Below the pieces are notes generated by a model. That model searched no databases and had not been told where the DNA came from. It saw nothing but the letters and a program-made list of their open reading frames with translations. The position numbers were made by a program, and so were the translations under genes. From assembly GCF_000686705.1 (NCBI RefSeq), contig NZ_KK366004.1:186001-250000 (forward strand): a DNA stretch of 64,000 bases. Direction: 5' to 3'. Shown here one piece after another: positions 60,685 through 64,000 of this stretch. The stretch is from Clostridium hydrogeniformans DSM 21757. GTDB lineage: Bacteria; Bacillota; Clostridia; Clostridiales; Clostridiaceae. Each line of letters opens with the position of its first letter. Position 1 is the stretch's first letter.

Positions 60685-61764
60685 ATGTTATTTCAAGAAT
60701 CAAACATAGGAAATTTAAAGCTTAAAAATAGGTTTGTAAGAAGTGCTACCTGGGAGAACATGGCCACAGAAAATGGGAAAGTTACTGATAAGCTTATAAA
60801 AATGTATGAAGATCTAGCCAAAGGGGGAGTTGGACTTATAATAACAGGTTATGCTTATATAACAAAGGAAGAGCAGCCAGCAGGAAAAATGCTAGGTATA
60901 TATGATGATAGTTTTATTGAAGAGTATAAGCCTCTTGTAAAAGTAATAGAGGATAATGGGGCGAAGGGGATTATGCAAATTGTGTATGGGGGATCTCAAA
61001 CCTCATTTAATTTAGGTGAAAGGGAGATATTAGGACCTTCAGCAGTACCAGATATACTAACTAAAGTTACTCCAAAAGAAATGACAAAGGAAGAGATTGA
61101 TTATATAGTTAAATCCTTTGGAAAAGCTGCTAAAAGAGTTAAGGAAGCAGGTTTTCACGGTGTTCAAATTCATGGGGCTCATGGATATTTATTAAGTAAG
61201 TTTTTAGATCCATATCATAATAGACGTAGTGATGAATATGGAGGATCTATAGAAAATAGAGCTAAAATTGTTTTTCAGGTTTATGATGAAGTAAGGAATC
61301 AAGTTGGGAAGGATTATCCAGTACTTATAAAGATAAACTGCAAAGATTTTGGCTATGATGGGGTAAAGTTCAGTGAAGTATTATGGGTATGTAAGGAGCT
61401 TGAAAATAGAGGAATAGATGCTATAGAGCTTAGTGGAGGAGGATACAGGGAGAAAATAGAGCCGCAGGAAGAGGGCCTTTCAAAGCTAAATGGGGATGCA
61501 TATTATAGTTCCTATGGACAAGAGTTATCTAAAGCTATTAATATTCCTGTTATATTGGTTGGAAATCTTAGAACTCTAGAAGAAATAGAGTCTCTTTATG
61601 AAAATACAAATATAAAGTTTTTTTCTATGTGTAGGCCATTTATAAGAGAAAGTGATATTGTGAATAGATGGGAAAATAAATCTAGGGATAAATCAAAGTG
61701 TATAGATTGCAATAAGTGTAGAAGTGATGAGGGCGTAATTTGTATATTTAATAGGAAGAAGTAA
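60685..61764 (+). CDS. NADH:flavin oxidoreductase, OYE-like
   Basis: 359 residues forming a TIM barrel with FMN. NRFVRSATWENMATENGKVTDKLIKMYEDLAKGG and IHGAHGYLLSKFLDPYHNRRSDEYGGSIENRAKI (about 167-200, with the active-site HGAH) are OYE signatures, as is LVGNLRTLEEIE. A C-terminal cysteine cluster (CIDCNKCRSDEGVIC, about 338-352) may hold an iron-sulfur cluster. It reduces an activated C=C bond or a related electrophile; the substrate is unknown. AGGGGGAA precedes the ATG. It stands alone after the asr operon. Confidence 0.9.
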   Translation: MLFQESNIGNLKLKNRFVRSATWENMATENGKVTDKLIKMYEDLAKGGVGLIITGYAYITKEEQPAGKMLGIYDDSFIEEYKPLVKVIEDNGAKGIMQIVYGGSQTSFNLGEREILGPSAVPDILTKVTPKEMTKEEIDYIVKSFGKAAKRVKEAGFHGVQIHGAHGYLLSKFLDPYHNRRSDEYGGSIENRAKIVFQVYDEVRNQVGKDYPVLIKINCKDFGYDGVKFSEVLWVCKELENRGIDAIELSGGGYREKIEPQEEGLSKLNGDAYYSSYGQELSKAINIPVILVGNLRTLEEIESLYENTNIKFFSMCRPFIRESDIVNRWENKSRDKSKCIDCNKCRSDEGVICIFNRKK

Positions 61765-62010
61765 TATATACCTTATAAAATGGAGAATAATAATATTGAT
61801 TAAATATTCAAAAAATAATATAATTTTATTAGAAGGCTTTATTTAAAATTATGTAAGGTGAAAATTAATTCATAGGTGGTTTTTGCTTACTTTGAATTTT
61901 AACTTAAGTAATAAGGATGTTTTACAATTATTATATTTGAAGTAATAAAAGGTAATATTAGAGTTGTAAGTCTTTAAATAAAGTCAAATTTTAAGGGCTG
62001 GAGGGAATTT

Positions 62011-63705
62011 ATGAAGTTTAAAGAATTTAGCTATGAAAGACCAGATATAATAGGCTTAAAAAAGGATTTTCAAAAGCTTATAAAGAGTTTAAAGGATTCA
62101 GAGTCTCTAGAAGCTCAAATATCTCAAATAAAACATATAAATCTTTTAAGAAATGAGATTGATACAGTGTATAGCATATGCTATGTAAGGCATAGCATAG
62201 ATACAAATGATAAGTTTTATGAAGAAGAACAAAAATATTTTGATGAAGTTATGCCTATATATGATGGAATAATAAGCGACTACTATAAGGCATTAAGTGA
62301 TTCAAAATTTAAAGTTGAATTAGAAAAAGAATTCGGTAAACAACTCTTTAATATTGCTAAATGTCATGTAAATACCTTTTCAGAAGAAATAATACCAGAT
62401 CTTCAAGAAGAAAATAGATTGGTATCAGAATACACTAAGGTTTTAGCAGGAGCTAAGATTGAATTTCAGGGAGAAGTTTTAAATTTAGCAGGACTTACTC
62501 CACTTCAATTGGATAAAGATAGAAAAACTAGAAAAGAAGCCAATGAGGCTAAATATTCTTTCTTTGAAGAAAAGGAAGAAACCCTAGATAGAATTTTCGA
62601 TGATTTAGTTAAAGTTAGAACAAGAATAGCGAAAAAACTAGGATTTAATAATTTTATAGATCTTGCTTATGCAAGGCTTTGTAGGACAGACTATGGTCCT
62701 TTAATGGTTAAGAATTTTAGAGAGCAGGTAAAGAAATATATAGTTCCAGTATGTGATAGCCTTTATGAAAGGCAAAGAAAGAGATTAGGACTAGATTCCC
62801 TTAACTATTATGATGAAAACTTTAAATTTTTAAGTGGTAATGCAACTCCAAAGGGGGATGCTCAATGGATTTTAGAAAGAGGACGTGAAATGTACTCTGA
62901 TTTTTCAGCGGAAACTAAAGAGTTCTTTGACTTTATGATGGATAATGAACTTATGGATGTTATAAATAGGGAAGGAAAGGCTAGTGGCGGATATTGCACG
63001 TATATACCTAATTATAAAAGTCCGTTTATCTTTTCAAACTTTAATGGAACCTCTGGAGATATCGATGTATTAACTCATGAAGCAGGACATGCATTCCAAA
63101 GCTATTTAAGCAGAGATTATTCAGTACCAGAGTACTATTTTCCAACCCTTGAAGCTTGTGAGATTCACTCTATGAGTATGGAATTTTTTACTTGGCCTTG
63201 GATGGAATTATTTTTTAAAGAAGACAGTGATAAGTATAAATATTCTCATTTAAGCAAGGCATTAGAATTTATACCTTACGGGGTGGCAGTAGATGAGTTC
63301 CAACACTTTATTTATGAGAATCCAGAGGCTTCAAAAGAGGAGAGAAAAACTGCCTTTAGGAATATTGAAAAGAAATATCTTCCTCACAGGAACTATGAGG
63401 ATAATAAATTCTTAGATAAAGGAACTTATTGGTATCAACAAAGACATATTTTCCAATCACCTTTTTATTATATAGATTATACCTTAGCTCAGATATGTGC
63501 TCTTCAATTCTTTAAAAAATCCTTAAGGAATAAAGAGAAGGCATGGGGAGAGTATTTAGACCTATGCAAAAAAGGTGGTTCTAAGAGCTTCTTAAAGCTT
63601 TTAAGAACTTGCCACTTAAATTCTCCATTCCAGCCGGGTACTATAGAGAAGGTTATAACAAAGTGTAAGTCTATATTAGATGGTATAGATGATAGTAAAT
63701 TATAA
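62011..63705 (+). CDS. M3 family oligoendopeptidase (PepF-like)
   Basis: 564 residues, of the usual length. The zinc motif HEAGH is at 356-360 in LTHEAGHAFQSYL, with the third ligand glutamate in PTLEACEIHSMSMEFFTWPW (about 380). The N-terminal SYERPDIIGLKKDFQKLIKSLKDS and the later SPFYYIDYTLAQICALQF are typical of oligoendopeptidase F in clostridia. It is cytoplasmic, with no signal peptide, and cuts short peptides such as those brought in by the Opp systems. The ribosome site is CTGGAGGG. It is followed by two hairpins. Confidence 0.93.
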   Translation: MKFKEFSYERPDIIGLKKDFQKLIKSLKDSESLEAQISQIKHINLLRNEIDTVYSICYVRHSIDTNDKFYEEEQKYFDEVMPIYDGIISDYYKALSDSKFKVELEKEFGKQLFNIAKCHVNTFSEEIIPDLQEENRLVSEYTKVLAGAKIEFQGEVLNLAGLTPLQLDKDRKTRKEANEAKYSFFEEKEETLDRIFDDLVKVRTRIAKKLGFNNFIDLAYARLCRTDYGPLMVKNFREQVKKYIVPVCDSLYERQRKRLGLDSLNYYDENFKFLSGNATPKGDAQWILERGREMYSDFSAETKEFFDFMMDNELMDVINREGKASGGYCTYIPNYKSPFIFSNFNGTSGDIDVLTHEAGHAFQSYLSRDYSVPEYYFPTLEACEIHSMSMEFFTWPWMELFFKEDSDKYKYSHLSKALEFIPYGVAVDEFQHFIYENPEASKEERKTAFRNIEKKYLPHRNYEDNKFLDKGTYWYQQRHIFQSPFYYIDYTLAQICALQFFKKSLRNKEKAWGEYLDLCKKGGSKSFLKLLRTCHLNSPFQPGTIEKVITKCKSILDGIDDSKL

Positions 63706-63888
63706 AAGAATATTACAATAAAATTAAAACTATTTTTAAAATATAAACTTAATTTAAAGTGAGGCTATATTATAGTTTAATTATTTAAGGGAAATTATAT
63801 ATGTTTTTTGATTCAAAACTTATCTTATGCACTACTTAAGAGCTAAGGTTTTAAAGGATTTAAGTGCATGTATAAGTTAAGATTCAAG
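63706..63888. other. intergenic region with a long imperfect inverted repeat
   Basis: TTGATTCAAAACTTATCTTATGCA (from 63809) is mirrored by TGCATGTATAAGTTAAGATTCAA ending at 63888, with mismatches, forming a cruciform-like element of about 80 bases. Its role is unclear; it may help end the peptidase transcript. No gene is seen. Confidence 0.5.
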
Positions 63889-63956
63889 CTAAAAAACCCT
63901 ATATATAGTATTACAATTATAAGTTATAGATAAAATAAAAAAATCATTATAAAATA

Positions 63957-64000
63957 AGGTTGTCTCATAATCCACATATATAGGAATTATGAGACAACCT
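63957..64000. terminator. strong hairpin at the right edge
   Basis: AGGTTGTCTCATAAT (63957-63971) is the exact reverse complement of 63986-64000, with a 14-base loop. It probably terminates a transcript ending at or arriving from the right edge; the window stops before any T-run can be seen. Confidence 0.6.

Overview
The window is strongly AT-rich chromosomal DNA from a low-GC, spore-forming anaerobe of the Clostridium type. Evidence: a gerA/gerB/gerC germinant-receptor operon, a short Spo0E-type phosphatase gene, an anaerobic sulfite reductase operon (asrABC) with an FNT-family hydrosulfide channel gene, a split transketolase, AGGAGG-like ribosome binding sites with many GTG and TTG starts, and an LPXTG-anchored surface enzyme. 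The species cannot be fixed from sequence alone. There is no phage, CRISPR array or intact transposon; the repeats are small intergenic hairpin elements.

Layout. 1-10 kb: an HxlR regulator divergent from a nitroreductase with a perfect 13-bp inverted repeat between them, two small minus-strand genes, a polar amino acid ABC transporter operon (minus strand), acetyltransferases, and a coupled DUF6886-like/radical SAM pair. 10-19 kb: a membrane protein, a methyltransferase, an ABC-F ribosome-protection protein behind a long leader with short ORFs and tandem terminators, a tandem pair of duplicated lipoproteins, a Spo0E-like small gene, a decayed membrane-protein gene, a NUDIX hydrolase and a DUF308 protein. 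19-25 kb: NCS2 xanthine/uracil-type permease, cell-wall-anchored 5'-nucleotidase, CutC, and a divergent polysaccharide deacetylase. 25.6-36.6 kb: two complete tandem copies of a five-gene peptide ABC transporter operon (A-B-C-D-F). 36.6-45 kb: initiator tRNA-Met, a LacI-type regulator, then ribokinase, nucleoside hydrolase, DcuC-like transporter, GNAT and transaldolase, followed by the two transketolase halves. This block is bracketed by two inverted copies of an 80-bp double-hairpin element. 45-56 kb: HAD phosphatase, acetyltransferases, flavin reductase, DMT exporter, the germination operon, a D-Ala-D-Ala carboxypeptidase and a CoA-pyrophosphatase-like NUDIX protein. 56-64 kb: a Crp/Fnr regulator, the FNT channel and asrABC, an OYE-like flavin oxidoreductase and an M3 oligoendopeptidase.

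How it fits together. Several loci serve nutrient scavenging. The surface nucleotidase can make nucleosides; the nucleoside hydrolase and ribokinase can release and phosphorylate ribose; transaldolase and transketolase feed it to glycolysis; the NCS2 permease handles free base. The two Opp systems and the M3 peptidase process peptides, and both Opp operons carry CodY-box-like sequences upstream. The Crp/Fnr gene lies directly before fnt-asrABC. A TGTGA-N6-TCACA palindrome at its stop codon also forms a terminator hairpin and is centred about 41.5 bp before the inferred start of fnt-asr transcription. The ABC-F leader has the layout of antibiotic-responsive attenuation.

Several starts were moved from the longest open frame to the codon placed correctly behind a Shine-Dalgarno sequence; these are noted per gene. 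Functions are from motif recognition by eye, and no database search was run.
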